The notes below the pieces were generated by a model. That model was given only the letters and a program-made list of their open reading frames with translations, was not told the origin of the DNA and made no database searches. A stretch of 64,000 nucleotides of DNA from Nocardioides sp. GTDB taxonomy: Bacteria > Actinomycetota > Actinomycetes > Propionibacteriales > Nocardioidaceae. Position 1 is the stretch's first letter; each line of letters begins with the position of its first letter. The translations under genes and the position numbers were made by a program. The stretch spans positions 16,930 through 80,929 of the forward strand of contig PBYI01000046.1 in the NCBI GenBank assembly GCA_002729525.1, written 5' to 3'. Positions 25,390 through 34,912 of the stretch are shown here, one piece after another.

Positions 25390-26733
25390 GTGCCGCGCCG
25401 CCCGCTCCCGTTCCTGCGCCACCCCGCGCAGCTCGTCGTGCTCGGCTTCGGCGGCGCGGTCGCGGTCGGCACGCTGCTGCTCCTGCTGCCGATGAGCACC
25501 CGCGCGGACGGTGGTCCCGGCTTCGTCACGGCCCTGTTCACCGCGACCAGCGCGGTCTGCGTGACCGGCCTGACCGTCGTCGACACGGCCGGCTACTGGT
25601 CGGGGTTCGGGCAGGGCGTGATCCTCCTGCTGATCCAGGTCGGCGGCTTCGGCACGATGACCCTCGCCTCGCTGCTCGGCCTGCTGGTCTCGCGCCGCCT
25701 CGGCCTGCGCAGCCGCCTCACCGCCGCCGCCGAGACCAAGTCGCTCGGCCTGGGCGACGTGCGCTCGGTGCTCCTCGGCGTCGCCCGCACCACGCTGGTC
25801 GTCGAGGCCGTGGTCGCGGTGCTGCTGACCCTCCGGTTCTGGCTGGGGTACGACGAAGGGCTGGGCCGCGCGGTCTACCTCGGCGTCTTCCACAGCGTCT
25901 CGGCGTTCAACAACGCGGGCTTCGCGCTCTGGTCGGACAGCCTCACCCGCTTCGTGACCGACCCCTGGATCTGTCTGCCGATCGCCGTCGCCGTCATCGT
26001 CGGCGGCCTCGGCTTCCCGGTGCTGCTCGAGCTGCGCCGCCAGCTCGGGCGTCCGCGGCGCTGGTCCCTGCACACCCGGATGACGGTCTACGCCACCGTG
26101 GCGCTCCTGGTGCTCGGCACCGCGTTCGTCACCGCCAACGAGTGGCGCAACCCCGACACCCTCGGTGCGCTGAGCCCACCGGGCCGCGTGCTCGCGGGCT
26201 TCTTCCAGGCCGTCATGCCGCGCACGGCCGGCTTCAACAGCCTCGACTACGGGATGATGAACGAGGGCACCCTGCTCGGCACGATGGTGCTCATGTTCAT
26301 CGGCGGCGGCTCGGCGGGCACCGCCGGCGGCATCAAGGTGACCACGTTCCTCGTGCTCTTCTACGTCATCTGGACCGAGGTCCGCGGCGAGCGCGACGTG
26401 CACGCCTTCGGCCGCCGGATCTCCGACCGGGTCGCGCGCCAGGCCCTCACCGTCGCGCTGCTGTCGGTCGGTGCGGTGGTGACCGCGACGGTCGCGCTGG
26501 TGGAGATCACCGGGCTCACGACGCACCAGGTGCTGTTCGAGGTCGTCTCGGCCTTCGCGACGGTCGGCCTGTCGACCGGCATCACCGCCGACCTCGGCAC
26601 GCCGGCCCACCTGGTGCTGGTCTCCCTGATGTTCATCGGTCGGCTCGGACCCATCACCCTGGTGTCGGCACTCGCGCTCCGCGAGCGGCAGCGGCTCTAC
26701 CAGTACCCGGAAGGACGGCCGATCATTGGGTAG
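25390..26733 (+). CDS. TrkH/KtrB-family potassium channel subunit
   Basis: TACCTT at 25377-25382 lies 7 bases before the GTG start. The 447-residue product has the four M1-P-M2 repeats of the Trk/Ktr superfamily, with selectivity-filter-like segments TATSAVCVTGLT, HSVSAFNNAGFA, MPRTAGFNS and FATVGLSTGI, each with the key Gly. The length and paired regulator suit a Ktr-type potassium uptake system at the membrane. The TrkA-type gene overlaps its end. Confidence 0.93.
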   Translation: MPRRPLPFLRHPAQLVVLGFGGAVAVGTLLLLLPMSTRADGGPGFVTALFTATSAVCVTGLTVVDTAGYWSGFGQGVILLLIQVGGFGTMTLASLLGLLVSRRLGLRSRLTAAAETKSLGLGDVRSVLLGVARTTLVVEAVVAVLLTLRFWLGYDEGLGRAVYLGVFHSVSAFNNAGFALWSDSLTRFVTDPWICLPIAVAVIVGGLGFPVLLELRRQLGRPRRWSLHTRMTVYATVALLVLGTAFVTANEWRNPDTLGALSPPGRVLAGFFQAVMPRTAGFNSLDYGMMNEGTLLGTMVLMFIGGGSAGTAGGIKVTTFLVLFYVIWTEVRGERDVHAFGRRISDRVARQALTVALLSVGAVVTATVALVEITGLTTHQVLFEVVSAFATVGLSTGITADLGTPAHLVLVSLMFIGRLGPITLVSALALRERQRLYQYPEGRPIIG

Positions 26734-27397
26734 GCACCACCACATCGACCCCGGCGGCGTGGTCGTGATCGGCCTCGGCCGGTTCGGCAAGTCGCTGGCG
26801 CTGGAGCTCGTCGCCGAGGGCGTCGAGGTGCTCGGCATCGACTCCGACGGCGGGGTCGTGCAGGGCCTGGCCGGCCGGCTGACCCACGTCGTCGAGGCCG
26901 ACTCCACCAACGAGGAGGCCATGCGCCAGCTCGGGGTGGGCGAGTTCCGGCGCGCCGTCGTCGGCGTCGGCAACGACCTCGAGGCCAGCATCCTGTCCGC
27001 GTCGGTCGCGCTGGCGCTCGGCGTGGAGGAGGTGTGGTCGAAGGCCATCAGCCAGGCCCACGCCCGGATCCTCACCCAGATCGGCGTCCACCACGTGGTG
27101 CGCCCCGAGCACGACATGGGACGCCGGGTGGCGCACCTGGTGCGCGGCCGGATGCTGGACTACATCGAGCTCGACGACGGCTACGCCTTCGCCAAGACCC
27201 GCCCGGTGCGCTGCATGCTCGGCGTGACGCTGGCCGACTCCGACGTCCGCAAGCAGTTCGGTGTGACGGTGGTCGGCGTGAAGCGACCCGGACAGGAGTT
27301 CACCTACGCCACCGCCGAGACGGTCGTGGAGTCCGGCGACGTCGTGATCGTCTCGGGGCGGCGGGAGTCGGTGGAGAAGTTCGCTGCCACCCAGTAG
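26726..27397 (+). CDS. TrkA/KtrA-family potassium channel regulator
   Basis: The 223-residue RCK protein probably begins at a TTG inside the trkH end, behind GGAAGGA. Its Rossmann motif is VVVIGLGRFGKSLA with the adenosine-ribose Asp in GIDSD (RCK-N, about 10-130). An RCK-C domain (about 140-220) follows, a site where ligands such as c-di-AMP bind in some homologues. It gates the membrane subunit encoded just before it. Confidence 0.92.
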   Translation: MGRHHHIDPGGVVVIGLGRFGKSLALELVAEGVEVLGIDSDGGVVQGLAGRLTHVVEADSTNEEAMRQLGVGEFRRAVVGVGNDLEASILSASVALALGVEEVWSKAISQAHARILTQIGVHHVVRPEHDMGRRVAHLVRGRMLDYIELDDGYAFAKTRPVRCMLGVTLADSDVRKQFGVTVVGVKRPGQEFTYATAETVVESGDVVIVSGRRESVEKFAATQ

Positions 27398-27424
27398 CGG
27401 CACCACGCCACGAGGGTCGCGGGC

Positions 27425-27643
27425 ATGCACGGCTCCCGCCTGGCCCCGGTCCTCCTGCTCGCCCCGCCGCTGCTGAGCGCCTGCGGCGACGACTCGTCCC
27501 GGGACCGGTCCTCGTCGTCCTCGGTGTCCCCGGCGTCCGACGGCGGCGCCGCCACGGCACCCGAGGAGCCCAGCGCGGAGACCTACGACACCGCGCCGAC
27601 GACGGTGCAGGAGAGCGCCGAGTCCGGCGGCTGCCCGCAGTAG
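27425..27643 (+). CDS. small lipoprotein
   Basis: The 72-residue product has a lipobox LLSAC (about 16-20) after a hydrophobic stretch, then a Ser/Asp/Glu-rich tail ending SGGCPQ. GAGGGT lies 7 bases before the ATG. It is short and low-complexity after the Cys, and its function is unknown. It lies 27 bases after the ktrA-like gene. Confidence 0.6.
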   Translation: MHGSRLAPVLLLAPPLLSACGDDSSRDRSSSSSVSPASDGGAATAPEEPSAETYDTAPTTVQESAESGGCPQ

Positions 27644-27661
27644 TCGCGCCGGACGCGCCCC

Positions 27662-28246
27662 TCAGAGCCGGGCGAGGAACGGCAGCAGCGTCTGGAGCAT
27701 CCGCTCCGTCGCGCTCTCGTCGTACGTCGCCAGCGTGCGGTCGCTGAACAGGTGCACCGCGCCGGGGTGCACGACGAGCTCGCCGTCGGGCACGGCCGCC
27801 ACCAGGGCGCGGGCGGCGTCCAGGTCGCCCTCGCCGGCGAACACCGGGTCGTCGGCCATGCCGTGCACCTGCAGCGGCACCGCGTCGGGCCAGGCGCCGA
27901 ACTCCTCAGCGGGCACGCACGACTCCAGCAGCACGGCACCGCGGGCGCCGGCCCGGTTCTGCGCGAGCGCCTGGGCCGGCATCACGCCGAGGGAGATGCC
28001 GACGTACGTCAGCGCGGCCGGCAGGCCCTCGGCGGCCCCGACGCCGCGGTCGAGGAGCGTCTGGAAGCCGACCTCCTCCGCGTAGCCGATGCCCTCGTCG
28101 AGAGTGGCGAACACGTGACCGTCGTACTGGTCGGGGACGTGCACCACGTGCCCTTCCTCGCGGAAGCGTTCGGCGAGGGCGAGCACGCCGTCGGTGCGGC
28201 CCTGGGCGTGGTGGAGGAGCAGGATCTCGGTCGGGGAGGTCGCCAT
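27662..28246 (-). CDS. dienelactone hydrolase-family alpha/beta hydrolase
   Basis: TAGCGT at 28254-28259 is 7 bases before the ATG. The 194-residue product starts EILLLHHAQGRTDGVLALAERF. The nucleophile region YVGISLGVMPAQ has Ser where dienelactone hydrolase has Cys in its G-x-C/S-x-G elbow. A later D (MADDPVF) and H (GAVHLF) complete a plausible catalytic triad. The substrate is unknown. It is convergent with the small lipoprotein gene. Confidence 0.8.
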   Translation of the reverse strand: MATSPTEILLLHHAQGRTDGVLALAERFREEGHVVHVPDQYDGHVFATLDEGIGYAEEVGFQTLLDRGVGAAEGLPAALTYVGISLGVMPAQALAQNRAGARGAVLLESCVPAEEFGAWPDAVPLQVHGMADDPVFAGEGDLDAARALVAAVPDGELVVHPGAVHLFSDRTLATYDESATERMLQTLLPFLARL

Positions 28247-28308
28247 GGGCAGCACGCTAGAGCGGGTTGCGGACGATCGGCGTCCGGATCGCGTGCCAGG
28301 GTGAGCAC

Positions 28309-29490
28309 GTGCCCCCGCTCGAGCTGACCGTCGACGACGCCCGCCGCGTCGCCGTCCGCGCCGCCGGTCTCGACGCCGGTCTCGACACCGCCGGCACGGC
28401 CGGCGCCGACCTCCTCGACGTCGCGCACCACCTGACCGGCCTGCCCACCGATCGCACCCGGGCCGTGGCGCGGGCTGCCGACCTGGTGCTGTGGAGCCGG
28501 CTCGGCGACGCGCACCGCCCGCCCGCGCTCGACGACGCCGTGGAGCGGCTGCATCTCGTCCTGCTCGCCGGTGCGCTGCGCCCGGTCGCGGACGCCGTGC
28601 TCTTCCGCGCCCAGCAGGAGGCCTGGCCGAACGAGGGCGCCCCGATGAAGGACTGGCACCGCACCCTCGTCGCCTGGGTCGAGGCCAACGACGCCGCCCG
28701 CCGCGACGTGCTCGACGAGCTGCGCCGCGAGGGCGCGCTGCCGATGACCGCGCTGCCCGACACCTGCACCGAGCCGTGGCGCTCGTCGGGCTGGAACGAC
28801 GGCAAGAACCTCCGGATGCTCGTCGCCCAGCTCGTGGCCCGCGGCGAGGTCGCGGTGCTCGGCAGCTGGGAGGGCTTCGGCGGCGAGACCCACTACGACC
28901 TGGCCGAACGCGTCTACCCCGACGAGCCCGCGCCACCGCTGGCCGAGGCGCTCGCCGAGCAGGACCGCCGGCGGCTGGCGTCGTACGGCGTCGCGCGCGC
29001 GGGGTGGGTCGGGCAGCAGGGCGAGCCGGTCGGGGCCGGCGAGGCGGGGGAGCCCGCGACCGTCGCGGGGCTGCGCGGGCGCTGGCGGGTCGACCCCGCC
29101 GCACTGGCCGTCCTCGACGAGCCGGCCGCAGCGCCCGGCGACGACGGCACCCGGGTGGTGCTGCTCGCGCCGTTCGACCCGCTCGTGCACCACCGCAAGC
29201 GGATGACCGACCTCCTCGGCTTCGACTACACGCTCGAGATGTACAAGCCCGCCGCGCAGCGACGCTGGGGCTACTACGCGCTCCCGGTGCTCGCCGCGCA
29301 CGACCTGGTGGGGAAGGTCGACGCCACCGCCGACCACGAGTCCGGTGAGCTCCTGCTGCACGCCGTCCACCTCGACGAGCCGTGGGCGGCCGACGTCCCC
29401 TCGCTCGAGGGGCGGGTGCGCGAGGAGGTCGACGCGCTCGCGGCCCGGCTCGGCCTCGACGCCGTCGACCACCCGCACCCGGCGGCCTGA
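28309..29490 (+). CDS. winged-helix DNA-binding protein, YcaQ/AlkZ-like family
   Basis: The GTG start follows CAGGGT (28297-28302) by 6 bases. The 393-residue product has the N-terminal LTVDDARRVAVRAAGL and AADLVLWSRLGDAH. Its C-terminal PFDPLVHHRKRMTDLLGFDYTLEMYKPAAQRRWGYYALPVL landmarks match the interstrand-crosslink glycosylase family. The 'AQGL' glutamine often seen in the first motif of that family is Ala here (RAAGL), so catalytic activity should be tested rather than assumed. Confidence 0.8.
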   Translation: MPPLELTVDDARRVAVRAAGLDAGLDTAGTAGADLLDVAHHLTGLPTDRTRAVARAADLVLWSRLGDAHRPPALDDAVERLHLVLLAGALRPVADAVLFRAQQEAWPNEGAPMKDWHRTLVAWVEANDAARRDVLDELRREGALPMTALPDTCTEPWRSSGWNDGKNLRMLVAQLVARGEVAVLGSWEGFGGETHYDLAERVYPDEPAPPLAEALAEQDRRRLASYGVARAGWVGQQGEPVGAGEAGEPATVAGLRGRWRVDPAALAVLDEPAAAPGDDGTRVVLLAPFDPLVHHRKRMTDLLGFDYTLEMYKPAAQRRWGYYALPVLAAHDLVGKVDATADHESGELLLHAVHLDEPWAADVPSLEGRVREEVDALAARLGLDAVDHPHPAA

Positions 29491-29502
29491 GACGCTGCGC
29501 GC

Positions 29503-29928
29503 ATGGCCAAGCCCTGCGTGTTCTGCGCGATCGTCGCCGGCGAGGCCGAGGCGCACGTCGTCCTCGACGAGCCCGACCTGCTCGGCTTCCTCGACACCCG
29601 ACCCGTCCTCCGCGGCCACGTGCTCCTCGTGCCGCGCGAGCACCACGAGACCCTGCCCGACCTCCCGGCGGCGCTGCGCGACCCGTTCCTCGACGCGGCC
29701 CAGCGGCTCGCCGTCGCGGTGAAGGACGGGCTCGGCGCCCAGGGGTCGTTCGTGGCGATGAACAACACCGTCAGCCAGTCCGTCCCGCACCTGCACTGCC
29801 ACGTCGTGCCGCGCACCAAGGGCGACGGTCTGCGCGGCTTCTTCTGGCCCCGCACCCGGTACGCCGACGGCGAGGCCGCCGAGCACGCCGCCCGGCTGCG
29901 GGAGGTCCTGGTGCCTCCGGCGGGCTGA
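29503..29928 (+). CDS. HIT family protein
   Basis: The 141-residue product has the histidine triad H96-L-H98-C-H100-V-V near its C-terminus and the N-terminal CVFCAIVAGE motif. HIT proteins hydrolyse AMP-conjugated nucleotides, for example adenosine 5'-monophosphoramidates. The gene follows the winged-helix gene by 12 bases, so it is probably in the same operon. Confidence 0.92.
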   Translation: MAKPCVFCAIVAGEAEAHVVLDEPDLLGFLDTRPVLRGHVLLVPREHHETLPDLPAALRDPFLDAAQRLAVAVKDGLGAQGSFVAMNNTVSQSVPHLHCHVVPRTKGDGLRGFFWPRTRYADGEAAEHAARLREVLVPPAG

Positions 29929-30020
29929 GCCGGGCCCTCCGGCTGCGAACCGTGGCCCGATCGGGCCATTTCGTGGCTCGTTCCGCTGCGCACCGGCGTC
30001 GCTGCGTGGTCCACTCAGCC

Positions 30021-33000
30021 GTGCTTCGCGTACCGCGCCCCCAGCGCCGCCTCACGTCATCGCTCGCCCTGGTGCTCGCCGCCGGGGTCCTCGCACCGCT
30101 CGGCGTCGCCCAGGCGGCCACGCCGCAGGCGGCACCGGACCCGGTCGCCCCCACCACCGACACCCCGGTCGACGCCCTCTGGACCCCGAGCGCGGCCAGG
30201 CCCCGCCGTGGCACCACCGCCGCTCCGGTGACCGTGCGGCCCGAGGCCTACCGCGGCTACACCCTCGACGCCGCCGACCTGCGCGACCAGCTCGCGGCCG
30301 CCCCGCTGGCCGGCTCGCGCGGCGCCGCCCGCCAGGCCGTCGAGGTCGTCGTGCCCGCGCCCACCGGCGAGCTGGTGACCTTCGCAGTCGTCGAGTCGCC
30401 GGTGATGGAGTCCGAGCTCCAGGCGAAGTACCCCGACATCCGCACCTACGCCGGTAACGCCGTCGGCGACGCCACCGACAGCATCCGGCTCGACGTCACG
30501 CCGCAGGGCTTCCACGCCGCGGTCCGCGGCGACCACCCGTCCTGGTACGTCGACCCGTCCGTGGTCGGCGAGGCCGACGACGACACCCTCTACCTCTCCT
30601 ACTTCGGCGAGGACCTGCCCGAGCGTCAGCAGCCGCTGGTCGAGCCCAACTTCGACGAGCTCGAGAACGCCGCCGTGCCGGAGGTCGACGGGTCCCGCGG
30701 CTCCGAGGCGGGCGGCGTGGTGACCCAGCGCAGCTACCGACTCGCGCTGCTCACCGACCCGGCGTACGCGGAGTACGTCGCGCCGGGCCTCAACGACGGC
30801 ACCCAGGACGCCGCCTCCAACGCCGCGGTGCTCGCGGCGAAGGTGACGATGATCAATCGCGTCGACCAGATCTACAACGCCGACATGGGCATCGAGCTGG
30901 TGCTGATCAACGGCACTGACGCGCTCAACCTCAACAACCTCGCCAAGTCGCAGGGTGCCAACGGCCCGTGCGGCCTCGAGGGCTGCTTCTCCGCCGGTCA
31001 GCTTGACGCGGGCTGCACCGGCACGCTGCTCACCCGCCAGCGTCTGGTCATCGGGCTGCTCGCGGGGGCGCAGAACTACGACGTCGGCCACCTCGCGCTC
31101 GGCATCAACGGCGGCGGCATCGCCCAGCTCGGTGTCGTCGGTAAGCAGAACAAGGCGCGGGGCTGCACCGGCCTGCCCTTCCCGGTCGGTGACTTCATGG
31201 CGATCGACTACGTCGCCCACGAGATCGGTCACCAGTTCGCCGGCAACCACACCTTCACCTCTCCGAACGAGTGCGGTGCCACCAACCGCAACGCCGACAC
31301 CGCGGTCGAGCCGGGCTCCGGCTCGTCGGTGATGGCGTACGCCGGCATCTGCGCCACCGACGACCTCCAGCCGCACACCGACCCCTACTTCAGCTTCGCC
31401 ACCCAGGACGAGGTGTTCGCGTACGTCGAGGGCGGGCCGGCGTCGCTCAACGAGGTCCAGGCGGTCGGCCTGCGCAACTTCGACGGCACCGACTCCTTCA
31501 CCCTGACCTTCGACGGGATTGCGACCGTCCCGATCGTCCGTGGCACCAACTACACCGCGGCCGGCGTCAAGGCGGCCGTCGAGACGGTGCTCGGCGGCAC
31601 CGCGACGGTGAGTGCCTTCTTCGGCTCCGGGTCGTTCGACGACCGCGGCTTCAACATCACCTGGTCCGGGGCGAAGGCGTCGACCAACGTGCCCAACCCC
31701 GTGGTCGTGCCCGTCTCCGGTGACGTGACCGGCACCGGCAACGACATCGACAAGGGCGGTGCGACCACCCACGGCGGCTTCACCGCGGAGGCGACGGCCA
31801 ACCACAACCCGACCGTCACCGCGCTCGACGACGTCACGATCCCGGTCCAGACGCCGTTCACCCTCAGCGGCTCGGCCACCGACGCCGACGACGACCCGCT
31901 GGTCTACCTGTGGGAGCAGGTCGACGCCGGCGGCCTGATCGGCCTCCCGCTGGTCAGCAATGCCAAGTCCAGCGGGCCGCTCTTCCGGGTCTTCGGCACC
32001 TACGCCGACGTGTCGCTCGACGACAGCCTGCTCTACAACTCGCCCGGCCAGAACCTCGCGACCTCCAGCCCGGAGCGCCGCTTCCCCGACCTCGACCAGG
32101 TCCTCGCCGGCGCGACCAACGCCGACACCGGCTCCTGCCCGGTCTCGACCGCGACCGACTCGCTGCCGAACGGCCCGGTGCTCGACTGCTACTCCGAGTT
32201 CCTGCCCACGCCGGCCTACCTGGGCGACCTGTTCGCCGGCAACGCCGACGGCTCGCTGACGTTCCGCCTCACCGCGCGCGACCAGCAGCCCGGCGGTGGC
32301 GGCACGTCGTACGACGAGGTGACGCTCGGCGTCAACAAGCTCGCCGGTCCGTTCCTGGTCACCAGTCAGGCCTCCGGCGAGACCTACGCCGGCGGCTCGA
32401 CGCAGACCGTCGAGTGGGACACCGCGCTCACCGACACCCTCGGCCTGGCCGACGAGGTGAAGATCTCGCTGTCGCTCGACGGCGGGCAGACCTTCGACAC
32501 GGTGCTCACCGAGACCACCGCCAACGACGGCTCCGAGGACGTCGTGCTGCCCGACCTGGCCTCCACCGAGGCCCGGATCATGATCGAGGCGGTCGACAAC
32601 ATCTTCTACGACGTCAACGACGCCCCGTTCACCATCACCTCCGAGAACGCCGTCGGCCTCGAGGTCAGCGACGACCTGCCCGCCACGGTCGACGTCGACT
32701 ACTCCGACGCCGTGCCGACCGGCACGATCTCGGCGTCGTCCGGGCTGGTGGACGGTGACGCCATCACGGCGAACGCCTCCGGCCTGCCCGACGGCCTGAC
32801 GCTCACCCGCGGCACCACCAGTGCCACCTCCGAGCGTCCGGGCACGACGGAGTTCGTGCTCGGCGGCACCGCCGACGTCGACCCGGGCAGCTACCCGGTG
32901 ACCGTCGACGTCACCGACGGCACCACCACCGAGCAGGTCGCCTTCACCGTCGCGGTCGCGGCGGAGTCGGCGAGCGCGACGTACACCGGTGACACCTCGG

Positions 33001-33902
33001 CCACGGCGCCGTCCGACGGCACCGTCGAGGTGACCCTGTCGGCCAGCGTCGCCGAGGGCGCCGACGGCTCGCCCGGTGACCTGACCACGGCGACCGCAAC
33101 CTTCCGCGACGGCACGACCGACCTGTGCGCCGCCACGGTGAGCAGCGGCGGCGCGGCGAGCTGCACCGCCGACCTGGCGCCCGGGACGTACGACGTCTCG
33201 GTCGTCGTCGGCGGTCGCTACACGGGCTCCAGCGCGGGCACCACCGCGCTGGTCGTGGACTCCGACGGCGGTGAGGAGCCGCCGGGCGACACCCGCGCGC
33301 CGGTGACGTCGATCATCGTCGGCCCCGACCAGGGCAGCATCCTCAAGCGCGACCGCACGACGTTCGCGTTCCGCTCCGACGAGGCCGGCTCGACGTTCTA
33401 CTGCTCGCTCGACGGCACCGTGTCGTCCTGCCTGCGGGTGCTGCGCCTGCGCGACCTGTCGGCCGGCACCCACCGTCTGCGGGTGAGCGCGGTCGACGAG
33501 GCGGGCAACATCGACCGCACGCCGGCGTCGCGGGTCTTCACCGTGCCGCGCGACTCCACCGTGCTGAAGGCCAAGGGCCGCGCGTGGTCGCGCAAGGCCG
33601 TCAAGCGGGCGTACGGCGGCTCCGTCGTGCGCACCAACGCCAAGGGTGCCGTGCTGGTGACCCGGGTGCGTGAGGCCCGCGGCCTGGCGCTCCTGGTCGC
33701 GCGCAACCAGAAGTCCGGCAAGGTCAAGGTCTTCGTCGGCAAGAAGCTCGTCGCCCGGCGCTCGCTGGCCGGCAAGAAGGGCTCCAACGTGCTCGTGACG
33801 CTGCGCCGCAACGGCAAGCCGCTCACCGGCCGGGTGCGGATCGTGACGACCACGAAGAAGCCCGTCGCCATCGGCGCGCTCGCGGTGGTCACCCGCCCGT
33901 AG
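30021..33902 (+). CDS. large secreted metzincin metallopeptidase (reprolysin-like)
   Basis: The 1293-residue product starts at a GTG and carries a signal peptide (about 1-33, GVAQAATPQ). A propeptide-like region follows to about residue 240. The catalytic domain has H400-E401-x-x-H404 and H410 in HEIGHQFAGNHTF, and a downstream Met-turn candidate SSVMAYAGIC. The usual glycine at the seventh motif position is Ala. The C-terminal half is a string of Ig-like/cadherin-like beta domains (about 600-1200), ending in a basic beta-rich module (KSGKVKVFVGKKLVARRSLAG). It should act outside the cell; the substrate is unknown. Confidence 0.88.
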   Translation: MLRVPRPQRRLTSSLALVLAAGVLAPLGVAQAATPQAAPDPVAPTTDTPVDALWTPSAARPRRGTTAAPVTVRPEAYRGYTLDAADLRDQLAAAPLAGSRGAARQAVEVVVPAPTGELVTFAVVESPVMESELQAKYPDIRTYAGNAVGDATDSIRLDVTPQGFHAAVRGDHPSWYVDPSVVGEADDDTLYLSYFGEDLPERQQPLVEPNFDELENAAVPEVDGSRGSEAGGVVTQRSYRLALLTDPAYAEYVAPGLNDGTQDAASNAAVLAAKVTMINRVDQIYNADMGIELVLINGTDALNLNNLAKSQGANGPCGLEGCFSAGQLDAGCTGTLLTRQRLVIGLLAGAQNYDVGHLALGINGGGIAQLGVVGKQNKARGCTGLPFPVGDFMAIDYVAHEIGHQFAGNHTFTSPNECGATNRNADTAVEPGSGSSVMAYAGICATDDLQPHTDPYFSFATQDEVFAYVEGGPASLNEVQAVGLRNFDGTDSFTLTFDGIATVPIVRGTNYTAAGVKAAVETVLGGTATVSAFFGSGSFDDRGFNITWSGAKASTNVPNPVVVPVSGDVTGTGNDIDKGGATTHGGFTAEATANHNPTVTALDDVTIPVQTPFTLSGSATDADDDPLVYLWEQVDAGGLIGLPLVSNAKSSGPLFRVFGTYADVSLDDSLLYNSPGQNLATSSPERRFPDLDQVLAGATNADTGSCPVSTATDSLPNGPVLDCYSEFLPTPAYLGDLFAGNADGSLTFRLTARDQQPGGGGTSYDEVTLGVNKLAGPFLVTSQASGETYAGGSTQTVEWDTALTDTLGLADEVKISLSLDGGQTFDTVLTETTANDGSEDVVLPDLASTEARIMIEAVDNIFYDVNDAPFTITSENAVGLEVSDDLPATVDVDYSDAVPTGTISASSGLVDGDAITANASGLPDGLTLTRGTTSATSERPGTTEFVLGGTADVDPGSYPVTVDVTDGTTTEQVAFTVAVAAESASATYTGDTSATAPSDGTVEVTLSASVAEGADGSPGDLTTATATFRDGTTDLCAATVSSGGAASCTADLAPGTYDVSVVVGGRYTGSSAGTTALVVDSDGGEEPPGDTRAPVTSIIVGPDQGSILKRDRTTFAFRSDEAGSTFYCSLDGTVSSCLRVLRLRDLSAGTHRLRVSAVDEAGNIDRTPASRVFTVPRDSTVLKAKGRAWSRKAVKRAYGGSVVRTNAKGAVLVTRVREARGLALLVARNQKSGKVKVFVGKKLVARRSLAGKKGSNVLVTLRRNGKPLTGRVRIVTTTKKPVAIGALAVVTRP

Positions 33903-33920
33903 GACCCGCTCGACCCGCCG

Positions 33921-33960
33921 GGCCACCCCCGGTGTGACGTACGTCGCGCCGGGGGTGACC
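33921..33960. terminator. 40-bp near-perfect palindrome after the metallopeptidase gene
   Basis: The two 20-base halves pair at 19 of 20 positions (two are G-U pairs), centred between 33940 and 33941 in a run acgt|acgt. It begins 18 bases after the stop and fits a strong hairpin terminator, though without a U tract. Because it is symmetrical it could also stop transcription from the other strand. Confidence 0.75.
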
Positions 33961-34041
33961 GGACGCCCGTTCGGGCAGGGTCCGGTGGGGGCTAGTGTCA
34001 CCTGGGACACACCGCCAACCGGACAGAGGAGTCAGGAGCAC

Positions 34042-34809
34042 ATGGGTCGTTACGAGGGACGGGTCGCGATCATCACCGGCGGCGCGCGGGGCATCGGCTT
34101 CGGCATCGCCACCCGCTTCGCCGAGGAGGGCGCGTCGATCGCGGTCGTCGACCTCGACGAGACCGCCGCCGCCGAGGCCGCGGCGAAGCTGCCGACCGGC
34201 GACGGTCAGAAGCACACCGGCATCGGTTGCGACGTCTCCGACGGCGAGGCCGCGACCGCCGCCGTGGAGCGCACCGTCAGCGAGCTGGGCGGGGTGCACG
34301 TGCTGGTCAACAATGCCGGCATCACCCGCGACAACCTGCTGTTCAAGATGACCGAGCAGGACTGGGACCTCGTCATGGGCGTCCACCTCAAGGGTGCGTT
34401 CAACATGACCAAGGCCGCCCAGAAGCACTTCACCGAGCAGAAGCTCGGCAAGGTGCTGTGCCTGTCCAGCGTCTCCGCGCTCGGCAACCGCGGCCAGGCC
34501 AACTACTCCGCGGCCAAGATGGGCATCCAGGGCTTCGTCCGCACGCTCGGCATCGAGCTCGGCCCCTACGGCATCAACGTCAACGCCATCGCGCCCGGCT
34601 TCATCGCCACCGAGATGACCGACGCGACCGCCGCCCGGCTCAAGATGGACGTCGACAAGTTCCGCGAGCTCAACGCCGAGCACAACCCGGTCAAGCGGGT
34701 CGGCTTCCCCGAGGACATCGCGGCGGCCGCGGCGTTCCTGTGCTCCGACGAGTCGAGCTACATCACCGGCCAGACGCTGTACGTCGACGGCGGCTCGACG
34801 CTCGTCTGA
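34042..34809 (+). CDS. fabG: 3-oxoacyl-ACP reductase FabG
   Basis: The 255-residue SDR begins at an ATG behind CAGGAGCAC. It has the TGxxxGxG motif (ITGGARGIGFG), NNAGI, the catalytic Ser in LSSVSAL, and Y155-x-x-x-K159 in NYSAAKMG. The closing GQTLYVDGGSTLV is typical of FabG. It could serve fatty acid synthesis or a related acyl reduction; no other fab genes are adjacent. TAGTGT (33993-33998) is a possible -10. Confidence 0.88.
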   Translation: MGRYEGRVAIITGGARGIGFGIATRFAEEGASIAVVDLDETAAAEAAAKLPTGDGQKHTGIGCDVSDGEAATAAVERTVSELGGVHVLVNNAGITRDNLLFKMTEQDWDLVMGVHLKGAFNMTKAAQKHFTEQKLGKVLCLSSVSALGNRGQANYSAAKMGIQGFVRTLGIELGPYGINVNAIAPGFIATEMTDATAARLKMDVDKFRELNAEHNPVKRVGFPEDIAAAAAFLCSDESSYITGQTLYVDGGSTLV

Positions 34810-34840
34810 CGCACCCGGCCACGGCCCACCGGGCCCCCGC

Positions 34841-34881
34841 ACGGCGGACCCTCGGCGCGACACGCGCCGGCGGTCCGCCGT
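34841..34881 (+). terminator. long hairpin after fabG
   Basis: acggcggacc (34841-34850) pairs with ggtccgccgt (34872-34881), and an inner ggcgcg/cgcgcc stem closes on an ACA loop. It lies 32 bases after the fabG stop and 32 before the next start. Confidence 0.75.
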
Positions 34882-34912
34882 CGTCGTTCCCGGGCACCGG
34901 ACACTGGACGGC

